Assembly: GCF_047511655.1 (NCBI RefSeq)
Contig: NC_133386.1
Span: forward strand, 171,513,146 to 171,577,145
Length of the DNA stretch: 64,000 bases
Direction: 5' to 3'
From: Castor canadensis
Lineage: Eukaryota > Chordata > Mammalia > Rodentia > Castoridae
Shown here: positions 12,945-23,707 of the stretch, piece after piece
Numbering within the stretch: position 1 is the first letter of the stretch
How the letters are laid out: each line of letters opens with the position of its first letter
The notes under the pieces: generated by a model
The model's input: only the letters and a program-made list of their open reading frames with translations
The model's database searches: none
Told to the model about the DNA's origin: nothing
Translations under genes and position numbers: made by a program

Positions 12945-13155
12945 CAACATCACAGTGAGGTGATGGATGATACAGTCAGACAGCCAAGGTTCAAATCTCA
13001 GCTTCATCACTCCTTAGTTGTGTGGTCTTGGACGCAGCACTTAACTTCTCCAAACCTGACTTTTCATTAGTAATAGGACATCCATATTTTCCCGAGATTG
13101 TTGGAGTTAATCCTTACACAGTGCTTGGTACATGGTTATAAGTTATGCATAAGTT
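12945..13155 (+). repeat. MIR SINE, near complete
   Basis: Good MIR match from 'cagccaaggttcaaatctca' through 'ccttagttgtgtggtcttgg' and 'cagcacttaacttctccaaa' to 'ccttacacagtgcttggtac'. Its 3' end is followed by a GATAA/TGATAA-rich stretch. Confidence 0.85.
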
Positions 13156-14899
13156 GTGGCTGCTAATAATGACAATGATAACAATGCAATCCTGGAGGAC
13201 TGGGGGAGGGGATGGAGGCTTCTCCTCCCTTTTTCACAGGGGACCACAGTGGGATGCACACATCGCACTTGCTCAAGCATTGCTGGTGTCCTTGGTGTTA
13301 ATGACAGTGAGGCTGTTACGATAGTTCCAAGGATGGTCACGTTGGGTGTGATGAATAGCATGAAGTACATGCTGTCACTTGCTCAGTTTATTTGAATTGA
13401 TAATGGTCACAGGGATAGTCACATTGGGGATGAAAAATATGACCAAATGTAGAAGCCTGTTACAGTCCCAACCCAACCACGTCGTCTTCTAAGAACTCTT
13501 GCACCTGTCTCTCCTAAGCCTTAGCCACCTGGCAAGTATGCTGACTAACTTGTTGCACCCCATCGTTCTTCCTGGTCCTGATCTTGCTGATCTGTTTTGC
13601 TGGTGTGCTCTCCTTTTGTGCTCCCAGGTCTGTCTGTCTGTCTGTGAAGCCGAGGATTGGGCCTGCCTGTGTGTAAGTCTCTGTGTTCACTACGGGACCT
13701 CTCCTTCTCCAGTAGTATTTGGTAGTTATATTGAGGAACATGTCTCTCAGGTCCTGAGGACCATGGGCAGAGTGCCACAAAGCTACAGAGTGTGGCCCTT
13801 TGTGGCTTTATTCATGATGTGATCCATGTCTTTGCTGTCACGAAAGAGGGCAGATGCTGTAGGGAGCAAACTCAGCCTGGTCTGCAGGGGTACCTGGAAT
13901 GCCAGGAACTGTGCACCTGGGAATGATGGACTCTCCACTAACCTGAGAGCCCAAGAAAAGCTTCTTAAGATCAGGACAATGGTGTTAGAAAGTGTGGCCT
14001 GAGTTAAAATACAGTGTGCCTCAGCTTTCTCTGGGGGCTTGAATCTCTCATTAATATGGTTGGCTGGACATCAGGGAAGTATGCACCACCCTCTCCAGGT
14101 GTGATTCAGGTTTTATATTTTCAATAAATTCAATAGTCTGAGATAGATACTTTGATGTAGCCTCCCCCAAACTCTTTTGTTCTAGGCACTGACTTGAGAA
14201 TTTGGCACTTCAGACGTAGTAACATCTCTCAGCATTTTATTTTTAATTTTTTTCTACAGGTCATGTTGTATCTACCTAGGACATTCTGAAAATGGCAGTG
14301 ACATCTAAGAATATATACTTATCTCTTCATGCCAGTTCTCCAGTAGTGGCTTTGCCCATGTCTCAAAGTTGCTTGGTTCCAGTTCTAAGATGTGGAGTGT
14401 AGATTTTGTAGAATGATGTTCTATGTCCTTAAAATGTTAAATATTCATGAATTGTTACTTAACATAAAGACATTATTCTAATGAGTTTGAAATACCTTAT
14501 GAGTTCTATACTTAATTATAAATAATCTTGGTATTAAAATACACTTACCTAATGTACAGTCATGCTATTCCAAACATATGACATTATTTTTCCAAGCATT
14601 GTGTTTTTGGAGTTTCTTCAACTTGTTGAGAGACCCCACCCAGACCAAGGAAGAGAAAGAGATGTTTATTCGTGATACTGAAGGTTAGACTTTTGATGGA
14701 GACTCTGATGAGCACTGGTAATGGAGATTATTTTCTAAGTAGAGGTAAAAATGAATCAGATTGCTGTCTGGGTGGCAAGGCAGAGCCTATGCCAATCCTT
14801 GGCATCATTGTTTTGGCTAAACATATCATATTGACCACTCACGTTAGCTATTACCTCCTCTTCCCGCTCCAACCCCTCATGACAGGAAACAAATAAAGG
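13156..14899. other. Unique noncoding sequence with local short repeats
   Basis: Contains a diverged 26-bp direct duplication at 13331 and 13413, a short (CTGT)n tract at 13627-13645, and an AT-rich block at 14400-14600. ORFs of up to 107 codons (13499-13822) have no recognisable product. Confidence 0.5.
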
Positions 14900-15165
14900 A
14901 CCACAAATATGTCCACCAACTAATGAACGGATAACCAAAATGTGTGGTATACATATAATGGATTGTTACTCAACCACAATAAGAAGGAAGTATTAACTAA
15001 ATGCTACAACATGGATGATTTTCACAAAAATGTCTGATTGGATGATTTCATGTACAGAAAAATCAAAAATAGGAAAATCCATGGAGACAGAGAACAGATT
15101 GGTAGTTTCTAGGTGCTTGGGAAAGGTGGAAAGGGGAGAGACTGTTTAATGGCTACTGGTTTCCT
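14900..15165 (+). mobile_element. L1 fragment (end of ORF2 into 3' UTR), old
   Basis: The run 'ccaccaactaatgaacggat', 'ggtatacatataatggattg', 'ctacaacatggatgattttc', 'catggagacagagaacagat' and 'ggtagtttctaggtgcttgg' follows the sense L1M sequence just downstream of ORF2. The element lacks its own poly(A) end and is followed at once by an ID SINE in the opposite orientation. Confidence 0.85.
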
Positions 15166-15170
15166 TTCTT

Positions 15171-15253
15171 CTTTTTTTGGTGCTGGGGTTTGAACTCAGG
15201 GCCTCACACTTGCTAGGCAGGTGCTCTACCATTTGAGCCACCTCACCAGCCTG
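15171..15253 (-). repeat. ID-type tRNA-derived SINE, antisense
   Basis: Poly(T) start, then 'tgctggggtttgaactcagg', 'gcctcacacttgctaggcag', 'gtgctctaccatttgagcca'. The reverse complement has the tRNA-like B box (ttcaaaccccag) and A box (tggctcaaatgg) of rodent ID elements. Confidence 0.95.
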
Positions 15254-15801
15254 GTGAGAATGTTTTGGAACTACATAGATGTGATGGTGTATAACACTGT
15301 GAGTGAGCAAACTGCCGCAGAACTGTGTGCACACTTTAAAATGGTTACGATGGTGCATTTTATGTCAATTTTAAAAAGAGAGCAGAAAGATGAAGACCAA
15401 GGGAAAGGGGGGGAGGGCATCCTCACTGGGCAAGAAATTTCAGCAGAATTGGGAAGATGAAAAGCTTCTAGACAAGTGGCAGTTGACTTACCAAAGGGGA
15501 GGAAACTGTGAGACTTTGGGGAATTAGGGGAGAGCAGTACTAGTGAGAAAGAAGCCACTTTCCTGGGAGGAACCACAGTAAGGCTGAGGCATGGAGGCAT
15601 TAGGAAATTCAGAATGGAGAGAATTTGAACGTTCAGGGACATTTTCCCATTTTAAGTAGCCAGGGGACTCTGTTGTCCCCTGGGTGCAGAAACAGCAGTG
15701 CAGGGTGAGATACCTTTCCTGGAATGCTGGCAGCCAAGTTTCTATCAGTTCCTGCACCCTGCCTCAGGCAGAAGCCTGGAAGATTCCTTTCTGGAGAAAC
15801 T

Positions 15802-15940
15802 GACTTATATAAGAGAAAGCAGCTCAGCACTTTGGTTTTGGGATCTCCCCAGTATAAATGCAGCTCCCCACTGATTGGCTTCCTGTGATGACTGCTCAGG
15901 CCCTCGCCATGAACCCAGAGCTGCTAATCAGTTGATTAGT
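15802..15940 (+). promoter_or_regulatory. Candidate promoter-like cluster
   Basis: Within 140 bp are a TATATAAG string (15806-15813), a second TATA-like element TATAAAT (15853-15859), an inverted CCAAT (ATTGG, 15873-15877), and an inverted repeat of CTAATCA and TGATTAG separated by two bases (15924-15939), a classic spacing for paired homeodomain sites. No repeat explains it. An ATG at 15909 opens only 8 codons. No transcript evidence is available, so this is a motif-level call. Confidence 0.25.
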
Positions 15941-16210
15941 TACCCTCAGTCTTATTGATCAAAAGATAGGATCACTTTTGATGAAACTTCCAAACATGAA
16001 AGAGAGAATGAAACTAAGAGGAAGCAGAAGCTTCGTAGCATAAAAAGGAGAGAAATGGCAGGGAAATGAAAGTTAATTTAAAAATTAGAAACAGTCATAC
16101 AATTGCAACTCTTCAGAGAGATAAAGATATTGCATGCCTAAAAATTTATAAGTTTCCATAGAAACAGATTCATTACTGAAGAAGAAAGAGCTCCTAGAAA
16201 TTAAAAGCAT

Positions 16211-16297
16211 AAAAGAGGTAGAGTGGACCAAGCAATAGGGGCACCTACCTAGCAAGCTTGAGTTCAAACCCCAGTAATCCCCCCCCCAAAAAAAATT
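16211..16297 (+). repeat. ID-type SINE, diverged
   Basis: Has 'gtagagtggaccaagcaata', 'cacctacctagcaagcttga', 'gttcaaaccccagtaatccc' and an A-run. The D-arm part is altered but the B box is clear. Confidence 0.88.
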
Positions 16298-16438
16298 AAA
16301 CAAAATCTAGAAGGTTATGTTGAAACAATAATATTTTAGGTTTTGAAAACAACAGGGAATCAACCCAAGAGGTGTATGTGTGATCAGAAGAATAGTAGAA
16401 AGAAATGAAGGAATATTATTGCAAAAATCCTGTAGTAA

Positions 16439-16738
16439 GGCTGGGTGCAGTGGCTCATACCGTGATCCCAGCTACTCAGGAGGTGGAGAGCTGGAGGATA
16501 GTAGTTTGAGGCCAGCACAGGCAAAAATTCAGCAAGACCCCAATCAGTATCAGTAAACTGGGTATGGTTGCTCATGCCTGTGAGAGGTAGGAGAGGCTAG
16601 TCCTGGGCAAAAATGTGAAACCCTATCTGGAAAAATAACTGAAGTAAAAAGGATGGCTCAAGTGACAGAGTGCCTGCATAGCAAATGTAAGACCCTGCAT
16701 TCAAACCCCAGTATTCCCTTCTTCCCTCCCAAAAAAAG
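16439..16738 (+). repeat. B1-B1-ID composite SINE
   Basis: Three units in tandem. A B1 at 16439-16555 begins 'ggctgggtgcagtggctcat'. A second, shortened B1 at 16558-16645 begins 'ctgggtatggttgctcatgc'. An ID unit at about 16650-16722 carries 'ggctcaagtgacagagtgcc' and 'ttcaaaccccagta'. It ends in poly(A). Composite 7SL/tRNA SINEs of this type occur in non-murid rodents. Confidence 0.9.
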
Positions 16739-16789
16739 GCCTTGGGTCTCCAGATTGAAAAGATTCATACTCAACAGAATGGATGGAAA

Positions 16790-16790
<1 letters not shown>

Positions 16791-16832
<42 letters not shown>

Positions 16833-16860
16833 CACACACAGGCACACACACACCCACACC
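16791..16860. repeat. (CA)n microsatellite
   Basis: An uninterrupted CA run from 16792 to about 16830, then CA units with G and C interruptions. Probably length-polymorphic. Confidence 0.98.
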
Positions 16861-17755
16861 CATCCCTGTTTAATTTTAGAAATAGAAGGGCTTTAAGGCT
16901 TGCGAAGGAAAAATGAGTCTCATACAAAAGTCTTGAACAGAGAATGTCATTGGAATTCTCTGTAGCAATGTTGGATATCAGAAGAAAAAACAAATCAATG
17001 CTTTGGAATTGTTTAGAGAAAATAGTTTTCAAATGGAATTCTATGTTCACCTCAGTCAAAACCCTGATTCGAAGAAGGGATTAAAATATTATCAGACACA
17101 TAAGGACTCTAAAATCTTACCTCCTGTGTACCTGGTCTTAGGAATTATTACAGGAAGATAGCACTTCCCAAGAACAGAGATGTAAGTCAAGAAAGTAGAA
17201 GAAATGGGGCTGAGGAAAAGAGAAGAGGTGAAACAGGGATACCATTCAATACAGTGGCGAAGCCAGGGGTCTAAGAGAGAAACTTCCAGGGGAACAAGAG
17301 AAGGATGACTCCAGAAGGGACAGCACCAGGAGAAGAAATGAACGAAAGTAGAATTCAAATAAGTGTAACAGGTATTGCTTCATTTGTAAAAATATGTAGT
17401 AAAAGGCACAAAGCAAATTAAATGAATGATAAACAAGGCAATAGCTTACTCTTGGAGAAATAAATATGCATTCAAGAAACGAAAGGCAATCATGAGGTAC
17501 AATTTTACTAATGGGTGAACAATGCAGATGGATATAGTCATCAAAATGCAAACACTGATTACTGGTGTAGGGAAAGTCGTAACACTGGAGGAAGGGTTGG
17601 GGCAGTGGGATGCTAAGAGAGATAAATCTTCATTTACCATAAAGTCTAAAATTAACACATCAAATAATTGCAACTTGGGCCCATTATTTAAAATTATGGA
17701 TACTTTAAAGAAATATGGGTACAAACATCAGAAAGAAAAGCTGAAATGGAGGGAC

Positions 17756-18150
17756 TAAACCAATTTGAGATATAATACATATACACATGGGAATGCCATA
17801 ATGCAATTCCCTGTATAGATATCTTGTACAAACAAAAACATCTTAAAAAAGAAAACTGAGAATGGGAAGGTAAAACAGGTCCTGTCTGTGGGCTGGTACT
17901 AGAGGAATGGGGTAGGATCTAAGGAAAGGGTGCAGGAGGTGAATATGGTGGAAAATACTACGTACTCAGGGATGCAAATGGAAAACAGAACTGTTAAAAC
18001 TGTTCTAGGAATGGGGGGAAGAGGGACAAAGGAGAACGAAGGAGGAGGTGAATTTACCCATGATATATTGTAAGAACTTTTGTAAATGTCACAATGTACC
18101 CTTCCAGTGCAACAATAATATGACAATAAAAATTTTAAAAGAACTAAAAA
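17756..18150 (+). mobile_element. Rodent-type L1 3' UTR with poly(A) signal
   Basis: 'cctgtctgtgggctggtact', 'aactgttctaggaatggggg', 'catgatatattgtaagaact', 'tttgtaaatgtcacaatgta' and 'gacaataaaaattttaaaag' follow the L1 3' UTR that I recall from squirrel- and beaver-group rodents. It is less diverged than the surrounding old L1, so it probably inserted later. Only the 3' end is present, as usual for a 5'-truncated copy. Confidence 0.75.
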
Positions 18151-18423
18151 AAAGAGGTGAAAGTACTAATCTGTAGAAACAGATTTGGGACATGATAGTA
18201 GGGAGTAGGGACTTGTGTTGTTTTGTTTTTTTTGAGTGCTTTTGATAACCTTTTGGTACCATTAACTATGTTTTCAAAAATGTTGAAAATAAAAATAAAT
18301 ATTAGTTTAAAAAATTAGAAATATTTGCCGATATTGAGTGTGTTAGTAACCTGCAGGCCAAGACTGATTGATAGTGGTGACTTTTTTGGATTCATACCCC
18401 AAGTGAACATGGAGTTAAGACCG

Positions 18424-18650
18424 TTGCCATTTATTGGGCATTTGAGATGTGCTACTCTGCATTAACTCAGTTAATCCTCACAAGGACCCTGTGACTTAGG
18501 GATTCTTTTTCTCTCCTGGTTTCACAGATCAGGAAACACAGAGAAGGATGGAACTTGCCCAGGGCCCCATTGCCAGAAACCTTAGGTGTGGAACTAGGAG
18601 TCAAACCAGCTTTAAGAGACCCCAAACCTATGGGCTTGACTGTGCAATTC
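18424..18650 (-). repeat. MIR SINE, antisense
   Basis: Reverse-complement MIR: 'ttgccatttattgggcattt', 'gttaatcctcacaaggaccc', 'tttcacagatcaggaaacac', 'ggaacttgcccagggcccca', then 'aactaggagtcaaaccagct'. Nearly full length. Confidence 0.88.
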
Positions 18651-18794
18651 CATTACTTTCCCCCTCCAACTTCACTAAATATTTTCAGGGCCTAGTCGCC
18701 TGTGCTCTGTGCTATCAAGAGGGATTATAAGACACAATGTGCACCATGACTCATTGACAGCAATATGTCAAAAATAAAGGCACATGAATAAAAA

Positions 18795-19580
18795 AATGCA
18801 AAAAAAAGACATTATAAAATAAGGCCCAGCATCAGTAATTAGGAAAATGGAAATTAAAACTATAATGAGATATCACCTCAAAACTACTAGGATGACTACT
18901 GTCAAAAAACCCAGAAGATAACAAATGTTGGAGAGAGTGTGAAGCAATTGGGATCCTGAGCACTGTTAGTGGGAATGGAAAATGGTAGAGCCACCACGGA
19001 AACCAGCACGGCATTCCTCAGAGAGTTAGAAACAGATATACCATGTGATCCAGAGATTCTCAATGTATAGCACTCCAAAATGGAAAGTAAGATCTTGAAG
19101 AGATTTTTGTATGTTCATGTCCACAGCGGAATTATTCACAATAGCTAAAAGATGGAAGCAAGCCAAGATGAATGAATGATGAATGAATGGACAAGCAAAA
19201 ATGTGTCTATACATCTTTTGGCTGTTAGCCAAAAAATGAAGGACATTTTTACACATGCTACTGCACAGATGACCCCATTCTGCTATGTGAAGAAAACATG
19301 ACACAAAAAGACAAATACTGCATGACTCCACTTACATGAGATACTTAGAGTAGTCAAAATCAGAGACAGGAAGGAGCTGAGAGGACAGAGACTGGAGAGT
19401 TATTGTTTAATGGGCTCAGAGTTTTAGTTTTATAGGATGAAAATAATCCTAGAAATGAATGGTGATAATGACGTTATGTGTGAATTTAGCGACACCGCAC
19501 AGTACACTTTCGATGGTCATTGGATTGTACGTGTATCTTCCCTCAATGTAGAAAGATTGGAAAAAGAATAAAATGAAGGA
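18795..19580 (+). mobile_element. L1 fragment: end of ORF2 and 3' UTR
   Basis: Sense L1 sequence: 'tataatgagatatcacctca', 'acaaatgttggagagagtgt', 'gagagttagaaacagatata', 'tccacagcggaattattcac', 'aatagctaaaagatggaagc' and 'actgcatgactccacttaca'. These encode the C-terminal part of the ORF2 reverse transcriptase polyprotein in intact relatives. Here stops and frameshifts destroy all frames. One of the longest and clearest L1 relics in the window. Confidence 0.93.
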
Positions 19581-21100
19581 CATCCACTCACATCTTACCC
19601 ACTGACTCCAAGCTAGGATATGGTGAGCGTGTGGTACAGATTGAACCAAGGGCCCTATAATCATAGATGCTAAAATGATTCGGGATGGATGGGGTAGTGG
19701 TGGGCAGTAATGCAAGAGAAAGTAAGGAAAACTCCTGCGTCAAAATCATCGTGCAGTGGTCAGGCACATGGTGAACACCTGTGCCCTAGCCTTCACTGAG
19801 AGAAACCTCTTCTCCAGTTTTACAAATTCTGACCAGGAAGTACTTTCCAATTCACTTCCTGTTTACAGCTGATGTTCCTTTTTAGGTTTCAAAAAGTTGA
19901 TTTGATTTTTCTCCCATATAAAGTATAAAGGTGCTCCTTTTTAAACCAAGAAACAGAAAAATAGTAAATAATTGAAACACTGTCATATCTTCTCCCTGTT
20001 TCTTTTAAATTTATTGTCCTTACATTTTTAAAGCAAAGAAATATATGCTTAGTTTAAACCTTCATATGGTATAATAGACTTGTAATAAACAACAGTGATG
20101 TAACTCCCTTCCTCCCAGCCTTCAGATCCCAAAATTCCACCTGTTGCTTCTGGCCCTTTTCTCCATATTTCTCAATAACATGCTTGTATGGCTTTTCTGG
20201 CTTTTTGTATTATCTATTTATTATTTATTGAGTTTATTGCCAATATTTGCAATTCTCATATTGGGCCCACCCTTTCCATGTACACATACAATTCTCCTTG
20301 CCATCCTCTGGGTAGTGATATTACCACGTTGCTTACGTCAGAGGACAGTGTTAACTATGTAAATTCTGTGTAGGATTATATCTTTTTTCTTTTCCTCTCA
20401 GTTTCCTCCACCTTCTGCCTCCATCCTCACTGGGGAGTTGAAAACAACCTCACTTTGCCTTTGCTTGGTTTTCTTCATATCCATCACCATTATCTCTCCC
20501 TATTCTTTTTCCAGCTCTTCTCTTGGTGACACAGTCTTTCAGCTCTGTTTCTCCTCTGTTGACCTTTGTCTCTGACCTCTCCACCCTGCCCAGTGGTCAT
20601 TCTGTCTGGCTGCTCAGTTGGCCTCATAGGTTTTTCCAACTTCATCAATCATACAGGGAATTCCCTTCCCCCTTTCCTATCCTGGATCTGATGTCTCCGG
20701 GTTTATTCCCTTGCTTTAATGAAGCACATGATCTATGAACTTCCCAAGAAAGACTTAGAGAGGTAATCTTTTTGAGTCTGAGGCTGAATCTTGAGGTCAG
20801 CAGCCTTGAAGCACCATCTGCACGTCAGGAGGACTCCCTTGCACAGGCAGCTCCAATCTGTCTGTGTCCCCAGCTCGTGATGAACCTGTCCCCCAGGACA
20901 ACACTTCTGTGTGTCCTGGTCTGGCATGCCCAGCAAATGCCAATCAACACTTGTCTTAATAATACCTTAGCCTCAACACCCAAGGTTTAAGTGGCATTAA
21001 TCACCTAATAAAGAAATCTTCACAGATGCTAATTAGTAACCTAGCCCTCATGCTAGACCCATTAAAAAAGGTGGGAGCTTAGAAGCTATAGTGCTTATAG
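19581..21100. other. Unique noncoding sequence
   Basis: No gene recognised. AT-rich with many short ORFs. Several TAAT/ATTA-rich lines at 20960-21060 are candidate homeodomain sites, a feature of many conserved noncoding elements. Some of 19900-20100 may be an old unrecognised repeat. Confidence 0.5.
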
Positions 21101-21262
21101 TCATTCAACAAACATTTATTGTCTACTGTACACAGGGCAACATGCAAGGGCTTTCACATAGTTACTTGATCCAATCCTCACAATGATCTTGTGAAGTGGG
21201 CGTTATTGCCATTTGGAAATGAGGAGACAGTTTCAGAAGATAAAGCTCTCCAGCTATTTGTC
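21101..21262 (-). repeat. MIR SINE, antisense
   Basis: 'tcattcaacaaacatttatt' opening, then 'gatccaatcctcacaatgat', 'gccatttggaaatgaggaga' and 'ctccagctatttgtcca'. Reverse complement of MIR, 5' end missing. It abuts an antisense L2. Confidence 0.75.
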
Positions 21263-21780
21263 CAGTGCATTTATGACACATGTACTGTGTGCTAGATGAT
21301 AATACTACAGAATGTGGACAGATATGATCCTGGCTTCTTGGAGCTTCCAGTCTAGCCAAGCGTGACAGACATTAAACAAAAATTTTACAAATAATTTATT
21401 AAATACTTTTGAGGTGAGCATCATGAAGAAGACATATAGATGTCATGGAGCTGGATAAAGGAGATGACTTGTCCTGGTTTGGGGAGTCAGAGATGGCTTT
21501 CTGGAGACAGAGCACAGGGTCTATAAAATCAAGAAGACTTAGCCAGGTGAACTGAGGTGTAAGTTAAGGAGAGAGGGAAGACCCAACACAAGCGAGGCTC
21601 AGAGGCAGGTAGGGGCCATACAAGAGGGAGGAACAGAAAGCCCGTGTGACTGTGCAGAGAGCATGTCAGTGAGCGGGGTTTCGAGGGTTCTGTGCTCAGT
21701 CATGGAACCTGCACGTTATCTTGCCAGACATGGGGGAAGAGTTTTGCATAATGAAGGGAGGTGAAAAGCCTTGTTTTGTA
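21263..21780 (-). mobile_element. L2 LINE 3' part, antisense
   Basis: The line 'acatgtactgtgtgctagat', 'gcttcttggagcttccagtc', 'gacagacattaaacaaaaat', 'cagagatggctttctggaga', 'caagcgaggctcagaggcag' and 'ggtttcgagggttctgtgct' follows the reverse complement of the L2 3' region. L2 is a mammal-wide CR1-clade LINE and is long extinct. Confidence 0.8.
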
Positions 21781-22149
21781 AGAACTCCTTCTTGTTGTAC
21801 GGAGTCTACATTGGAGGGGATGCGAGTGAACCTGAGGAGAGCCCAGAAGAGGCTGCTCCAGAAACCATAATCAGAGGGGCTGACTGCTGGAAGAGATGGG
21901 GGAAGAGGAGAGATTCAAGAGGTGCGCAGGCAAAAGGCTCAACATCACACAGACCAGAGTAGGGATCTGAAAACAGCACTTGTCGTGACAAGGCCATTGT
22001 TTTTTCTGATATATGAAATCTGCTTCTTTCCCTGAACCAGAATGAGCAGGACGCTTGTGCAACTTTCTCTCCCAGTGCAGGGTTTGGGATGCTAAGTTAC
22101 ACCAGAACTGCCATGAGGACTCTGTCTCTTTCCTGTGTACTGATAGGGC

Positions 22150-22295
22150 CCCTAACTTTATACTGTATAATGTATCAGTCATTAGGGATATAAGAATATA
22201 GTCACTGCCTTTAATGGTGCACAGCCTTATAAAAGTGTCACCATCCAAAATTAAACATAAGGAAGTTGTAGAGTCTTATACAATTCTCGGTGTCA
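22150..22295 (-). repeat. L2 fragment, antisense
   Basis: 'cattagggatataagaatat', 'agtcactgcctttaatggtg' and 'cagccttataaaagtgtcac' resemble the short antisense L2 block normally reading gggatacagcagtgaacaagacag, then ccctgccctcatggagcttac. Diverged. Confidence 0.5.
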
Positions 22296-23060
22296 TAATC
22301 CCAAGGCTATTATTCTGGACTGTTTGACTATACCATGTACAGCAATACCTTTAATAGTCCCCAAACTGGGTCCCATTTTCTCAAATAGACAAAATCACTT
22401 TCAAACTGATCTTATCTTTGTCTTTGCTAAAAATTGTATTCTTCAAGAACAATTGTAACACATTTGAAACTGTCTTTATTTTTTAAGTTCAAATAATCTG
22501 CTAAACAATCGATTTTCATGGGTTTATTGGTTAAGGTTTTAAAACCTCATGAATGAGTTTCTTGGAGTCAGGGGGACAGAAACTGAATCGAAGAATCCAA
22601 TCACACTGCTAAACTTCCTAAAACATTCATAGTTTCCAGGTGCAACATCTTTGTCAGAACATGGGCCCAATTTCGGTTTGAAAATCAGATTTATCTTTCA
22701 GGAGCAGTGAGTAAGGACTTGAAGTTGTGTGTCTCCAGCGAAGACTTTGGGGTTCAATTTGAGAAGTCACTAGGGAGTCCCTTTTGGATGCCTTAAGCAC
22801 ACAGCTGTATTCCATGGGGACTTCTCTGCCACATGGATAGGTCAGGGCCTAAAGGACAGACAAAGAACAAATGCTGCTTATGGCACCCGATTTGTTCTCA
22901 ATGGTTGCAAAACCCTATATTATTGGCCCGGGCCTTAAAGTAGTTTCAAGTGAAGAAATGATGTGTAGTGGTGTAAGTATTGATTGACTGATTGATATAA
23001 AGAATACACAAATATAATTTACAAACAACACTAAATATACAATACTCTTTATTTTAAATT
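22296..23060. other. Unique noncoding sequence
   Basis: No gene or confident repeat seen. Reading frames are all short. Confidence 0.55.
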
Positions 23061-23062
23061 CC

Positions 23063-23150
23063 TTTTTTTGATGGTACTGGGGTTTGAACTCAGGACCTCC
23101 CACTTACTAGGCAGGCACTCTACCACTTGAGCCACTCAGCCAGACCCTGT
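23063..23150 (-). repeat. ID-type SINE, antisense
   Basis: Poly(T), then 'tggtactggggtttgaactc', 'aggacctcccacttactagg', 'gcactctaccacttgagcca'. A typical ID copy in reverse orientation. Confidence 0.95.
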
Positions 23151-23502
23151 TATAAATTTTTTATAGTCAATTGATCCTCAACAGAATGATTTTACTAACT
23201 TTTGCTCTGGGATCTTATATCCATAGTGTGGGCAATCTATTACTGTGACTGATGAACAAATGCAGTTCTGACAAGAGTATGGGTTCCCTTTATGCTAAAA
23301 AGTAGGAAGAAAGTGAAACAACAAAGCTATCCCTTGACTGTCAATCACTTGTCAGTGATGTGAGCTACTTCTTCGCTGAATGGGAGGCTAATTTTCAAGT
23401 ATTGGAAGAATATTTCTTCATTTTTATGCACTGCTTGCAGAAACATTTTGGAATTTAATATGCAATGTTAACATCTCTCCATCACTTTTTAAAAGTGTAG
23501 AT

Positions 23503-23707
23503 CAGGGATCAGTAAACAACAGTCCAGAGGCTGGATCTGATTCCCTCATCTACTTTTGTAAATACAAGTTTATTAGAATACAGCCCTGTCTGTTTTGTAT
23601 CTTGTCTCGGGCTGCTTTTGTGTTACTATGGCGTAGTTGAGGCATGGGTGCAAAACCAAAAATATTGAGTCTCTGCCCTTTTACAGAATAAGGTTTGCCA
23701 AAGCCTG
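23503..23707 (-). mobile_element. hAT-Charlie-type nonautonomous DNA transposon
   Basis: Ends are imperfect inverted repeats: CAGGGATCAGTAAAC at the left and, reverse-complemented, CAGGCTTTGGCAAAC at the right. The interior ('gtccagaggctggatctgat', 'acaagtttattagaatacag', 'cccttttacagaataaggtt') matches the mammal-wide element whose other end reads tctgtaaagggccagatagtaaat. It contains no transposase. The same family occurs in the opposite orientation at 39839-40149. Strand is given relative to that copy. Confidence 0.82.

Larger units (their letters stand above)
15955..17755 (+). mobile_element. Old L1 (L1ME-like) 3' region, interrupted
   Basis: A-rich sense L1-type sequence. The best-matching part is 17020-17240: 'agttttcaaatggaattcta', 'atcagacacataaggactct', 'cttacctcctgtgtacctgg', 'gtaagtcaagaaagtagaag'. 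This resembles the L1ME/HAL1-like 3' region of mammal-wide elements. It is interrupted by an ID SINE (16211-16297), a B1-B1-ID composite and a (CA)n tract. Minus-strand ORFs of 88-133 codons across it are antisense shadows. Confidence 0.6.

Noticed and set aside
16658-17059. 133-codon minus-strand ORF with Cys-Val repeats
   Set aside because: It reads through the (CA)n microsatellite and antisense SINE/L1 sequence; the Cys-Val run is the microsatellite in translation.
17092-17724. Overlapping minus-strand ORFs of 88-101 codons suggesting a spliced gene
   Set aside because: They are antisense to an old A-rich L1; T-rich reverse strands give Phe/Leu/Ser-rich open frames.
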